A stretch of DNA of 6,299 nucleotides from Deltaproteobacteria bacterium (GCA_023250495.1 JAHFAP010000192.1:1-6299), one strand, 5' to 3'. Counted from the first letter of the stretch, positions 1-6,279 are shown. Program-made: numbers and translations. Notes: generated by a model not told the origin, from the sequence alone.

Positions 1-58
1 CGGCCTTGGTCTTCTCGTCGGTCGGCGCCTCGAATTTTGCCGTGGGTCCGTGATCCAT
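1..58 (-). CDS. 5' end of an unidentified gene, truncated by the window edge
   Basis: An ATG at 58-56 opens a minus-strand frame that stays open to position 1. It gives MDHGPTAKFEAPTDEKTKA before the window ends. A full AGGAGG Shine-Dalgarno sequence lies 4 bases upstream of the ATG, which is the main reason to believe in this start. The visible 19 residues are polar and charged, with no signal peptide and no recognisable domain, so no function can be assigned. The gene is separated from the DUF488 gene by 68 AT-rich bases, so it may have its own promoter. A chance frame is possible, but the strong ribosome binding site makes that less likely. Confidence 0.6.
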   Translation of the reverse strand, partial: MDHGPTAKFEAPTDEKTKA

Positions 59-62
59 AATG

Positions 63-68
63 CCTCCT
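63..68 (-). promoter_or_regulatory. Strong Shine-Dalgarno sequence of the left-edge gene
   Basis: The minus strand reads AGGAGG here, a perfect anti-16S match, followed by CATT and the ATG at 58. The 4-base spacer is slightly short. It is the strongest ribosome binding site in the window and fixes the start of the partial gene at the left edge. Confidence 0.65.
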
Positions 69-126
69 GCGATCCAAATCTTTTCTCTTCAATACCTAAA
101 ATATTTCTGCAAATAATACAAACGAC
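69..126 (-). promoter_or_regulatory. AT-rich gap, possible promoter region for the left-edge gene
   Basis: The bases after the DUF488 stop are markedly AT-rich compared with the rest of the window. On the minus strand they include TATTATTTGC and AATATTTTAGG. This composition fits a promoter or a transcript boundary. I could not find a well-spaced pair of -35 and -10 hexamers: TATTTT is a fair -10, but nothing near TTGACA lies about 17 bases upstream. I also see no GC-rich hairpin with a T-run to end the upstream transcript. Confidence 0.25.
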
Positions 127-672
127 TCAAGCCGGCCTCCCGGACTGGCGGCCGGCGCCGGAGTAGGTCAACTGATCATTCTCGACGGCGGCGAAAGGAG
201 TCAACTGATGGAGCTGCGGATTTGCCGGCGAGAGAATGTGTCGGACTTCCCAGCCGCGAATGACGAGCGCGTCGGCGATCAGCGAGCGGTGGCAGCGCCA
301 CGGCACCGCCTCGGCGCACATGAGCGCGGCTTTCTCTTGCGCGGCCAGATCCAGCAGCTCCGCGATGCCTCTCTGAAACTCCTCGGTCTGCATATAGTCG
401 GCAAAGCCGCGAAAGCTTGCGTTGCGCCAGCCGAGATTGATGGAGTCTTTCAGAGGCTTTCTGAGCCCGCCGAGAATTTTCATGTGGCGATATTCGATCT
501 CTTTGCGCGCGAGCGCCCTCTCGAGTTTATCCGAATTGAAGTGCGGCACATGCCGCGACCTGGGCAGGGTCCGCACGTCTACCAGCAGCTCGATGTTGAA
601 ATGTTCGAGAAGCGCCTCGAACTCGTCAAACGCTCTGGTGGAGTGACCGATGGTGTAGATCGAATTTGACAT
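127..672 (-). CDS. DUF488 family protein
   Basis: A 181-residue cytoplasmic protein with the conserved blocks of the DUF488 family (Pfam PF04343). These are TIGHS at residues 7-11, DVRTLPRSRHVPHF at 32-45, LGGLR at 67-71, and the C-terminal CAEAVPWRCHRS at 119-130 followed by a hydrophobic helix and the V-HIL strand near 143-147. The conserved Cys119 and the Cys127-His128-Arg129 cluster look like an active or metal site, but no biochemical role is established for the family to my knowledge. The length is typical. The C-terminal 20 or so residues are low-complexity and probably disordered. The ATG at 672 lies 23 bases after the stop of the MetE-like gene, with no clear Shine-Dalgarno sequence, so it is probably the last gene of the same transcript. 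Family assignment is firm; function is unknown. Confidence 0.9.
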   Translation of the reverse strand: MSNSIYTIGHSTRAFDEFEALLEHFNIELLVDVRTLPRSRHVPHFNSDKLERALARKEIEYRHMKILGGLRKPLKDSINLGWRNASFRGFADYMQTEEFQRGIAELLDLAAQEKAALMCAEAVPWRCHRSLIADALVIRGWEVRHILSPANPQLHQLTPFAAVENDQLTYSGAGRQSGRPA

Positions 673-695
673 CGGCGGGATAGCCGCGCGGGGTT

Positions 696-1718
696 TCAGA
701 CGCTTCGCCTCAGCTCGGCCGCGGTTTCAACGAGCAATCGCGCCTTCGCCAGCGCAAGCTCGCGGCTGATCGTCATCAGGCCGCAGTCCGGGGCAAGCAG
801 CAGGCGCGACGGCTCCACGTAAGCGAGGGCGCTGCGGACGCGCGCGACGACTCTCTCCAGCGGCTCGGGCGGCGTGTTGCCGGGATCGACACAGCCGAAG
901 ACCACCAGCCGCTCACCGCAGCCGCTGAGCAGCGCCGGGTCGAAGTTGCTGCGAGCGAACTCGAGCGAGAAGCCGCTGATGCGGCTCTGCATCAAAAGCC
1001 CGAGCAGCTCCGGATACTCGTATTCATGCTGGCGCGTGCCGGTGCCGGGATAGCCATAGCAGAGGTGAACCAGAGTCGGGATCGTGACCCCCTCCAGGCA
1101 GCGGTCGAGCGCGCGCACGCCGTAAGCGGCCGCCTTCTCGTGGTAGCGCGTCATCGCCGGCTCGTCGATCTGTGCCACGTCGCAGCCGGCCGCCTGTAGC
1201 GCCAGCAACTCTTCGTTCAGCGCAGCAGCGACATCCATGGCCAAGGCTGCCTCGTCGCCGTAGAACTCGTCGCAAGTGCTATCGACCACGGTCATCGGCC
1301 CGGGCACGGCCATCTTGACGGGCCGCGACGTGTGCGCCCTGGCGAAGCGCAAGTCCTCCACCACCGCCGGCGCGCGGCGGCTGACCGGCCCGATCACGCG
1401 CGGCACCAAGCGCTCGACGTCGGTGCGGCGGCGGATCGCCTTCGGCCGACGGTTGACGAGATCGAACCCCTCCATGCTCGCGAGCACGTGATTGATAAAG
1501 TGCGGCCTGCGCTGCTCTCCATCGGTCAGCAGATCCAACCCAACGCGCTCCTGCTCATGCAGTATCGCGATCGTGGCATCGTCTTGTGCCTCGCGCAGAA
1601 GCTCGCCCTCGAGGCGGAAAGTTACTTCGCTTCGCTCTTGATCGGCGAGCCAGTTAGGGCGGGGAAAGCTCCCCACGGTCGTCGTCGCTATGGGAGGAAG
1701 TTGCATGGTGTTTCCCAC
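696..1718 (-). CDS. Stand-alone MetE C-terminal-type (cobalamin-independent methionine synthase-like) zinc methyltransferase
   Basis: About 340 residues that correspond to only the catalytic C-terminal barrel of MetE. The N-terminal TTTVGSFPRP (12-21) is the usual opening of this domain. The MetE zinc ligands all appear present: His218 and Cys220 in VHLCYG, Glu253 in SLEFARS, and Cys312 in APDCGLMT. QIDEPA (183-188) is the conserved substrate-binding segment. Members bind a thiol substrate such as homocysteine on zinc and transfer a methyl or alkyl group to it. Without the MetE N-terminal half, the methyl donor need not be methyl-tetrahydrofolate. The longest frame begins with GTG at 1718. 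An internal ATG at 1706 gives MQLPPIATTTVGS and has GGGA six bases upstream, so it is the better start; an in-frame TGA lies just upstream of the GTG. Alternatives are a folate-independent methionine synthase or another alkyl-thiol transferase of the UROD/MetE superfamily. Confidence 0.88.
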   Translation of the reverse strand: MGNTMQLPPIATTTVGSFPRPNWLADQERSEVTFRLEGELLREAQDDATIAILHEQERVGLDLLTDGEQRRPHFINHVLASMEGFDLVNRRPKAIRRRTDVERLVPRVIGPVSRRAPAVVEDLRFARAHTSRPVKMAVPGPMTVVDSTCDEFYGDEAALAMDVAAALNEELLALQAAGCDVAQIDEPAMTRYHEKAAAYGVRALDRCLEGVTIPTLVHLCYGYPGTGTRQHEYEYPELLGLLMQSRISGFSLEFARSNFDPALLSGCGERLVVFGCVDPGNTPPEPLERVVARVRSALAYVEPSRLLLAPDCGLMTISRELALAKARLLVETAAELRRSV

Positions 1719-1750
1719 ATCGGATCAGACCCTACGGAACGGCGAGCGCG

Positions 1751-1941
1751 CTATTTGCGCGAAAGCAAAAAGGCGCTGAGGGCCAGGTATCCGGCAACCA
1801 AAATCGACAGCCACGAAAGCCACATGGGCACGACAAACGTGCCGATTTGAGCAGGCCAGCCTAAAGGAGGCGGAGAAGGTGGAGAAAAGTAATGATCGCA
1901 AAGGTGGTTCCGCTTACGGCGACAAAGGCTTTTTGTTTCAT
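1751..1941 (-). pseudogene. Frameshifted small two-helix membrane protein
   Basis: An ATG at 1941, 11 bases after the npdG stop, starts MKQKAFVAVSGTTFAIITF and then LHLLRLL before a TAG at 1863-1861. A second frame picks up exactly there with LGWPAQIGTF, VVPMWLSWLSILVAGYLAL and SAFLLSRK, ending at the TAG at 1753-1751. Adding one T to the TTT run before the TAG joins the halves as HLLRLL-LGWPAQIG. This gives a 63-residue protein with two hydrophobic helices. I recall the LHLLRL...GW...VP.W.SW pattern from short uncharacterised bacterial inner-membrane proteins, which supports the join, but no function is known to me. The cause could be a true one-base deletion, an assembly error, or (less likely) recoding. 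A longer upstream extension of the first frame overlaps npdG out of frame and is an artefact. Confidence 0.7.
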
Positions 1942-1952
1942 GGCTTGCCGCT

Positions 1953-2612
1953 CTACTCTCCGATCCCGGTGATCTTCACGCTTGCGTGTTTCGATTTGTG
2001 CTTGCGGTTGAGATAGATCAGGACGCCGGTGATTCCCTCGATGACGTAGGCGTTGGCCGCCGACCCGGCATCGAAAGGCTTGGCGCCGATGCGGCGAATG
2101 ATCTGCATCACGCCCTGCTTGGCGGCCTCGCTGTCTCCGCACACCAGCACATCGCCGAGCGGCGCGTGAATATCCTGCAGATCCAGCGCGGAAATATTAT
2201 GCAGCGCTCCTACGACTGGCGCCTCGCCGCCGAGGATCGCCTGCGCCTCCAGCAAGGCGGAGCCGGCGGGCGGCACAAACGGTCTGCCCTTTTGTAGCGG
2301 AACCACGGCGTCGATAATGGTCTTGCCGCCGAGCTGGCCCTTTAAATCGGCGACGATCTTCGCGTGCCCCTCGTAAGGCACCGCGATGACGACGAACTCC
2401 GCCTCTTTGACCGCCTCCTGATTGCTATCCCCCTCGAGCCGCCCTTGCGTCACTTTGTCTTTCAGCGAGTCGACGACTGTTTTCGCCTTCTCGCGGTCGC
2501 GCGAGCCAATGACGACCCGGACGCCGGGCGCAACCAGACGCAGCGCCAGCGCCGTGCCGAGATTGCCGGTCCCTCCTACGATAGCGATCGAGACCTCCTT
2601 TTCCATAGGCAT
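1953..2612 (-). CDS. npdG: NADPH-dependent F420 reductase (F420H2:NADP oxidoreductase)
   Basis: A 219-residue Rossmann-fold enzyme of the Fno/NpdG family that moves hydride between F420 and NADP(H) in the cytoplasm. The nucleotide-binding loop is VGGTGNLG at residues 12-19. GSRDREK at 36-42 carries the Ser-Arg pair that favours the NADP phosphate. VIAVPYEGH (75-83), VGALHNISA (134-142), LVCGDSEAAK (156-165) and LDAGS-like FDAGSAANAYVIEGIT (180-195) match the F420-binding half of the archaeal enzyme. Length is close to the family norm. Two ATGs are possible, at 2612 and 2606. The first is preferred because GGGAGAG sits a good distance upstream. Its position after cofE ties it to F420 use: in bacteria it usually supplies F420H2 from NADPH. 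The 85-base gap upstream holds a hairpin repeat, so its expression may differ from that of the cof genes. Confidence 0.93.
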   Translation of the reverse strand: MPMEKEVSIAIVGGTGNLGTALALRLVAPGVRVVIGSRDREKAKTVVDSLKDKVTQGRLEGDSNQEAVKEAEFVVIAVPYEGHAKIVADLKGQLGGKTIIDAVVPLQKGRPFVPPAGSALLEAQAILGGEAPVVGALHNISALDLQDIHAPLGDVLVCGDSEAAKQGVMQIIRRIGAKPFDAGSAANAYVIEGITGVLIYLNRKHKSKHASVKITGIGE

Positions 2613-2616
2613 CCAG

Positions 2617-2623
2617 CTCTCCC
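2617..2623 (-). promoter_or_regulatory. Shine-Dalgarno sequence deciding the npdG start
   Basis: The minus strand reads GGGAGAG just before CTGG and the ATG at 2612. The spacing suits the first ATG and is about six bases too long for the second at 2606. The same heptamer occurs inside the adjacent GGGAGAGGG repeat, so the repeat may have contributed the binding site. Confidence 0.5.
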
Positions 2624-2647
2624 TTTAGTATTTCCCCGTTTTCCCTA

Positions 2648-2694
2648 CCCTCTCCCTTCCCTCTCCCTAGCAGGGAGAGGGTTAGGGGTGAGGG
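2648..2694. repeat. GC-rich inverted repeat (CCCTCTCCC / GGGAGAGGG family)
   Basis: The core is a perfect inverted repeat, CCCTCTCCCT (2659-2668) and AGGGAGAGGG (2672-2681), with a 3-base loop AGC. An outer, imperfect pair extends it: CCCTCTCCCTT at 2648-2658 against TTAGGGGTGAGGG at 2682-2694. The right side GGGAGAGGGTTAGGGGTGAGGG resembles a short palindromic element that I recall as dispersed in many GC-rich proteobacterial and related genomes. It lies between cofE and npdG, starting three bases after the cofE stop. Transcribed leftward it would form a strong RNA hairpin but has no T-run after it, so it is not a classic terminator. It might stabilise the cof mRNA end or attenuate npdG. Confidence 0.8.
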
Positions 2695-2697
2695 TCG

Positions 2698-3453
2698 CTA
2701 GAAACTGCGAAAGAGATCTTCCGCCTCCGGGCGGAGCAGTTCTTGCGCCGATCCATCCTCCCCTTTCCTTTCATAACCCCGAATCACCACAACCGGAATC
2801 TCCCCCTTTTTTCCCATCACCACCTCCGCGGCCGCGGCCAGCTCGTCGGCCACCGCCGCTACCGAGGCTTTAAGCTCGTAACCGTAGCGGTCGCTCGTCC
2901 CGCGATCATCCTTCACGGGCCGAAGCCCCGCGACCCCGACCGCCACATCCACTGTGCCCAAGCGCCAGGGACGACCAAAACTATCGCTGATAATGATTCC
3001 CGGCGCCACACCGAGCCGCTGCTGGATCTCTTCCCTGATTTTTCTTGCCGAAGCGTCGGGATCGCGCGGCAAGAGGGCCACGCGACCGAGGCCGACATTC
3101 GACAGATCCACGCCCGCGTTGGCGCAAATAAAGCCGTGGTGGGTCTCCACGATGATCGTCCCGCCGCCCTTCCTGATAATCCGGCGGCTCTCTCTTAAGA
3201 TGACCTCCACCAGCCGGGCCTCTTTGCCCAGCTCTCGCGACAGCTCCAGGGCGCGCGCCGAAGGCTGGATTTCATCCAGGCGAAGGATCTGCCCTTCGGC
3301 CTTTGAGACAATCTTATGAGCCACCACGAGCACGTCGCTGTCCGTAAGGGTCAGAGCCTGCCGCACGCAAGCTCCAACGATCAGTTCGCTGATCGAATCG
3401 CCTCGACGCACATCGCCAAAATCTTCAAGGCCGATGATTTCAAGCCGGGTCAT
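2698..3453 (-). CDS. cofE: Coenzyme F420-0:L-glutamate ligase
   Basis: A 251-residue GTP-dependent ligase that adds the first glutamates to F420-0, probably two or more by gamma linkage, in the cytoplasm. Conserved blocks are AHKIVSKAEG (45-54), HGFICANAGVDLSNV (106-120), IISDSFGRPWRLG (154-166), VAVGVAGLRPVKDDRG (170-185), YGYELKAS (190-197) and VMGKKGEIPVVVIRG (212-226). The acidic residues in these blocks are the likely Mg2+/Mn2+ and GTP contacts. The length is that of the archaeal CofE. The C-terminal FMN nitroreductase-like domain fused to the ligase in actinobacterial FbiB is missing. The ATG at 3453 follows the cofC stop by 13 bases with no clear Shine-Dalgarno sequence, which suggests translational coupling. 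The stop abuts the GC-rich repeat without visible damage to the C-terminus. Confidence 0.95.
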   Translation of the reverse strand: MTRLEIIGLEDFGDVRRGDSISELIVGACVRQALTLTDSDVLVVAHKIVSKAEGQILRLDEIQPSARALELSRELGKEARLVEVILRESRRIIRKGGGTIIVETHHGFICANAGVDLSNVGLGRVALLPRDPDASARKIREEIQQRLGVAPGIIISDSFGRPWRLGTVDVAVGVAGLRPVKDDRGTSDRYGYELKASVAAVADELAAAAEVVMGKKGEIPVVVIRGYERKGEDGSAQELLRPEAEDLFRSF

Positions 3454-3466
3454 AATTCATCGGCCA

Positions 3467-4132
3467 TCACGCGCTGAGCGCTAATTTCATCTCCATGATC
3501 CTTGCGTAGCTTTCACCCAGGCCTCCGCCGGACGCAAGAAAACGTTCCAGATCCCCCGGCTCATCGATATCGAGAGCGATTCTCTCGTTCTCCAACACCC
3601 GAAGCGGCAGCCCTTTGGCCGCGACCTGGTTGAGGTGATACAAGAAGCTGTCGTAGCCGAAGCGCAGCCGGATCAAGTCCGGCGGAGAGAGCAGGAGCGC
3701 GTTGGTTCCCATGCGGTCGTGCGACGGAACCAGCAGGGCGAAAGGAGAGAAACCGTCGTGCCTCGCAGTCTGCTCAAGCAAAAGCTCGATATCGCTGGAG
3801 CGGAGCAAGGGAATGTCGGCTGGGATGACCAAAGCGGCTTCAATGCCTCTGCGCTTCATCTCCGCCAGGGCGAACATCACGGCCTCCGTCTCACCCCTCT
3901 CCTCTTTCTCGAAAATCACCTGAGCGCCAAGGGAAGAAGAGATCTCTTTCACCCGCGCATCGCCGGTGACGACGAAACTCGCCTCCAGCCCGCGCGCGAG
4001 AAGCGCCTGCCGGAGAACATCGCGCATCATCGCCTCCATCAGGAGTTCCCGCTCCGCCGCGCTCAAAAGCGGCGCGAGGCGCTGCTTCGCATGAGTGAAA
4101 CCTTTGGCGGGAATGAGCGCGGAAATTTTCAT
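3467..4132 (-). CDS. cofC: Phospholactate / phosphoenolpyruvate guanylyltransferase
   Basis: A 221-residue nucleotidyltransferase of the MobA-like fold that joins GTP to a three-carbon phospho-acid, making the activated donor used by CofD. The N-terminus MKISALIPAKGFTHAKQRL (1-19) is the nucleotide-binding loop. Other family blocks are VIPADIPLL (102-110, metal-binding Asp106), DRMGTNALLLSPP (139-151), FGYDSFLYHL (158-167) and LDIDEPGDL (187-195). The substrate differs between lineages: 2-phospholactate in archaea, phosphoenolpyruvate in mycobacteria (FbiD) and 3-phosphoglycerate in some proteobacteria. I cannot read it from the sequence. The start codon overlaps the cofD stop as ATGA, so translation is coupled and the two proteins, which pass on an unstable intermediate, are made together. 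The length is typical. Confidence 0.94.
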   Translation of the reverse strand: MKISALIPAKGFTHAKQRLAPLLSAAERELLMEAMMRDVLRQALLARGLEASFVVTGDARVKEISSSLGAQVIFEKEERGETEAVMFALAEMKRRGIEAALVIPADIPLLRSSDIELLLEQTARHDGFSPFALLVPSHDRMGTNALLLSPPDLIRLRFGYDSFLYHLNQVAAKGLPLRVLENERIALDIDEPGDLERFLASGGGLGESYARIMEMKLALSA

Positions 4133-5049
4133 AAGCGAGCCACTACCTCGCGTGCGAGGCTGCGTTTGTCGGAAAGAGAGCCCATGCGAATCGAGGCCAC
4201 AATCGTCTTGATGCCCAGCCCTTCGATTTTTTCCTGAAGCGCTGCGTCTTCATGCGCGATCAAAAACAGATCCACAAAGTCGGCGTAGGCCTTGGCCACG
4301 CCGAAGCTCGAAACTTCCATGCCCATCGCAGCCATCAACCGGTCCGCCGGCCCGCTCACGGCTGCTCCTTGAATGATCGGGCTCACTGCTATGACCGGAG
4401 CCTCAGTTTCTTTCAACGCGGCCCTGATCCCTGGAACGGCCAGAATAGGACCGATGCTCGTAACCGGATTGCTCGGACAGATGATCACGCCGGTTGCCTC
4501 ACGGATCGCATCCAGCCCGCCCGGCGCCGACCGGCACCGCTCCGCGCCGGCGAAAGAGACGCCGCTGACCTCACCCTGCCATCGCCGTTTCACAAAATAT
4601 TCCTGAAAAGAGATCTCTCCCGCCGGCGTCGCAATTCTGGTCTCCACTCTATCGTCAGACATCGGCAAAACTTTTGCTTTGACTCCAAGCGCATTGCGGA
4701 TATGATCCGTCACCTGTGACAGGCTCAGTCCTTCGCTCAACAGGCGCGTCCGTGTGATATGCGTGGCGAGATCTTTATCGCCGAGCTTAAACCAACTCTC
4801 CCCTCCGTATCTCCCCAGCCACTCCAGCGCGACGAAGGTGTCTCCTGCGATCCCCCAGCCTTTCTTGCCGTCGCTGATTCCCGCCAGAGTATAAGTGATC
4901 GTGTCCAGATCCGGCGAGATATGGAGCCCGTGCAGGACAAAGTCATCGCCGGTGTTGCAGATGACAACCAGATCTTCAGGGTCCGTCTCCAGGCTGATTC
5001 CCTGAACAAGTTTTGCCCCACCGGTTCCTCCCGTCAAGACCGCTAACAT
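4129..5049 (-). CDS. cofD: 2-phospho-L-lactate (phospho-acid) transferase, F420-0 forming
   Basis: A 306-residue cytoplasmic transferase that moves the phospho-acid moiety from the GDP- or GPP-type donor made by CofC onto FO, giving F420-0 or dehydro-F420-0. The glycine-rich opening LTGGTGGAKLVQG (5-17), CNTGDDF (31-37) and SPDLDTITYTLAG (45-57, containing the Mg2+-binding Asp) are hallmark motifs. So are WGIAGDTF (65-72) and ICPSNPVTSIGPILAVPG (190-207). The length matches the family. The ATG at 5049 lies 12 bases after the cofG stop, with GCGGGAA about five bases upstream as a moderate Shine-Dalgarno sequence. The stop overlaps the cofC start by four bases. The equivalent in Actinobacteria is FbiA. 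No key block is missing. Confidence 0.96.
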   Translation of the reverse strand: MLAVLTGGTGGAKLVQGISLETDPEDLVVICNTGDDFVLHGLHISPDLDTITYTLAGISDGKKGWGIAGDTFVALEWLGRYGGESWFKLGDKDLATHITRTRLLSEGLSLSQVTDHIRNALGVKAKVLPMSDDRVETRIATPAGEISFQEYFVKRRWQGEVSGVSFAGAERCRSAPGGLDAIREATGVIICPSNPVTSIGPILAVPGIRAALKETEAPVIAVSPIIQGAAVSGPADRLMAAMGMEVSSFGVAKAYADFVDLFLIAHEDAALQEKIEGLGIKTIVASIRMGSLSDKRSLAREVVARL

Positions 5050-5061
5050 CCGGTTCCCGCG

Positions 5062-6279
5062 CTAGAGGCTCGCGCTGACCCTTGCGGCCGTTTCAGCCGG
5101 AATGATCCTGCCCGATATTTCATCTTTCACCAGGCCGTCATCGCCACACAAATTCTCCACGTACGGGAGAAGTAAAGGTGGAATAAACTTCTCGCACCGA
5201 GAAATGTACTCAGGATAGATCGGCAGGCGCGGCCTGAGCGCAAAACCAGCTTCGTGAGTCTTTTGCTGCAGAGTGGCCAACGCCGGCCACGGCGCCTCCG
5301 GGTTGATATAATCCGGCGTCAGAGGAGAGACGCCGCCCCAGTCGTTGATCCCCGCGCGCAGATAGAGCGGGTAGCTTTCAGGCGTGAGGTTCGGCGGCGC
5401 CTGGATATTCATCTCGCCGCCAAAAATCAGCCGCGCCAGGGCTATGGTTTTGAGCATCTCTTCCAGAGAGGGCTCCGGATGCTCGCTCATGGGAATCTCC
5501 GGCTTGGCGCGGAAATTCTGAATGATGACCTCTTGAATGTGACCATAGCGCTGATGCAGCTCGCGGATGGCGAACAGCGACTCGATTCTTTCCTGCCAGC
5601 TCTCGCCGATGCCGATAAGAATGCCACTGGTGAATGGGATCCTCAGCTTGCCGGCTTCAGCAATCGTCCGAAGCCGCAGTTGGGGTTTTTTATCTGGCGC
5701 GTTGAAATGGGGGCCGGACGGCGACATGAGGCGCTCGCTGACATTTTCGAGCATCAGGCCGAGGCTGATGTTGACCTGTTTAAGGCGCTCAAGATCGCCC
5801 TTTCCCATGATTCCTGGGTTGGAATGCGGGAGCAGCTCCGTCTCTTCCAGCGCCACCTTGCACGCCTCATAGAGATAGTCGAGCGTGCGCCGCAGCCCGA
5901 TCCCGCTAAGGAAATCTCTCATCTCAGCATAGATCGCCTCGGGTTTGTCTCCCAGACTAAACAGGATCTCGGTGCAGCCAAGCAGCTTTCCCTGGCGCGC
6001 AACGCGCAGGACTTCGTTCAGCGTCATGGTCTTTGCCCCAGGCTCATCCGGAGATTTGCGAAAAGTGCAATAGCCGCAGAAATCCCGGCACAGGTTCGTA
6101 AGCGGAATGAAGACCTTGGGCGAGAAGGTGATGGTTTTGCCTTTGTGACGGTCGCGCAGCTCTGCCGCCGCTTGCAGGAGCGCGGCCAGCTCCTCTCCGC
6201 GCACCGCTGTAAGCTGCAATGCCTCTTCTTTTGTCGGGACTTTCCCCTGAAGGCAGTCCCTGATGACCGGCTGGACCAT
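5062..6279 (-). CDS. cofG: 7,8-didemethyl-8-hydroxy-5-deazariboflavin (FO) synthase, CofG subunit
   Basis: A radical SAM enzyme that works with CofH to make FO, the deazaflavin chromophore of F420, from a tyrosine-derived precursor and a flavin pyrimidine. The iron-sulfur cluster motif C-x3-C-x2-C is at Cys64, Cys68 and Cys71. Further blocks are ILFSLGDKPEA (105-115), LLPHSNPGIM (149-158), FTSGILIGIGE (216-226), HIQEVIIQNFRAKPEIPM (247-264), IQAPPNLTPE (292-301) and INDWGGVSPLTPDYINPE (311-328). These closely follow the N-terminal half of mycobacterial FbiC. Here the protein stops after about 405 residues, with no CofH domain fused behind it. The ATG at 6279 is the last one in the window, but its frame stays open through SAIQAE to the right edge. 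It has no clear Shine-Dalgarno sequence, so the true start may lie outside. Confidence 0.95.
   Translation of the reverse strand: MVQPVIRDCLQGKVPTKEEALQLTAVRGEELAALLQAAAELRDRHKGKTITFSPKVFIPLTNLCRDFCGYCTFRKSPDEPGAKTMTLNEVLRVARQGKLLGCTEILFSLGDKPEAIYAEMRDFLSGIGLRRTLDYLYEACKVALEETELLPHSNPGIMGKGDLERLKQVNISLGLMLENVSERLMSPSGPHFNAPDKKPQLRLRTIAEAGKLRIPFTSGILIGIGESWQERIESLFAIRELHQRYGHIQEVIIQNFRAKPEIPMSEHPEPSLEEMLKTIALARLIFGGEMNIQAPPNLTPESYPLYLRAGINDWGGVSPLTPDYINPEAPWPALATLQQKTHEAGFALRPRLPIYPEYISRCEKFIPPLLLPYVENLCGDDGLVKDEISGRIIPAETAARVSASL

Noticed and set aside
1749..1763. CGCGC-AAATA-GCGCG inverted repeat at the end of the small membrane gene, as a terminator
   Set aside because: The stem is only five base pairs, it includes the stop codon, and no T-run follows in the direction of transcription.
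1332..1850. Long plus-strand reading frame, and others opposite each cof gene
   Set aside because: These lie antisense to well-supported genes, are rich in Arg/Pro/Ala as expected for shadows of GC-rich coding sequence, and show no recognisable domains.
1855..1870. Programmed -1 frameshift at the TTTAG of the small membrane gene
   Set aside because: The site reads CTC-CTT-TAG and is not a classic X-XXY-YYZ slippery heptamer. The Leu tRNA would re-pair poorly on CCT, and no clear downstream stimulator was seen. A one-base deletion is simpler.
1861..2142. A 93-codon minus-strand reading frame overlapping npdG
   Set aside because: Its first two thirds is an arginine-rich out-of-frame reading of npdG. 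Only the last 26 codons (from ATG 1941) are plausible, and they belong to the frameshifted small membrane gene.
2364..2873. Plus-strand frame reading through the repeat, with a Pro-rich C-terminus
   Set aside because: It is antisense to npdG and cofE and crosses the intergenic repeat. The proline-rich tail is just the translated CCCTCTCCC repeat and GC-rich codons.
5062..6279. FbiC-type fusion of CofG with CofH
   Set aside because: The frame stops at 5062 right after the CofG domain, and the next gene is cofD, so no CofH domain follows.
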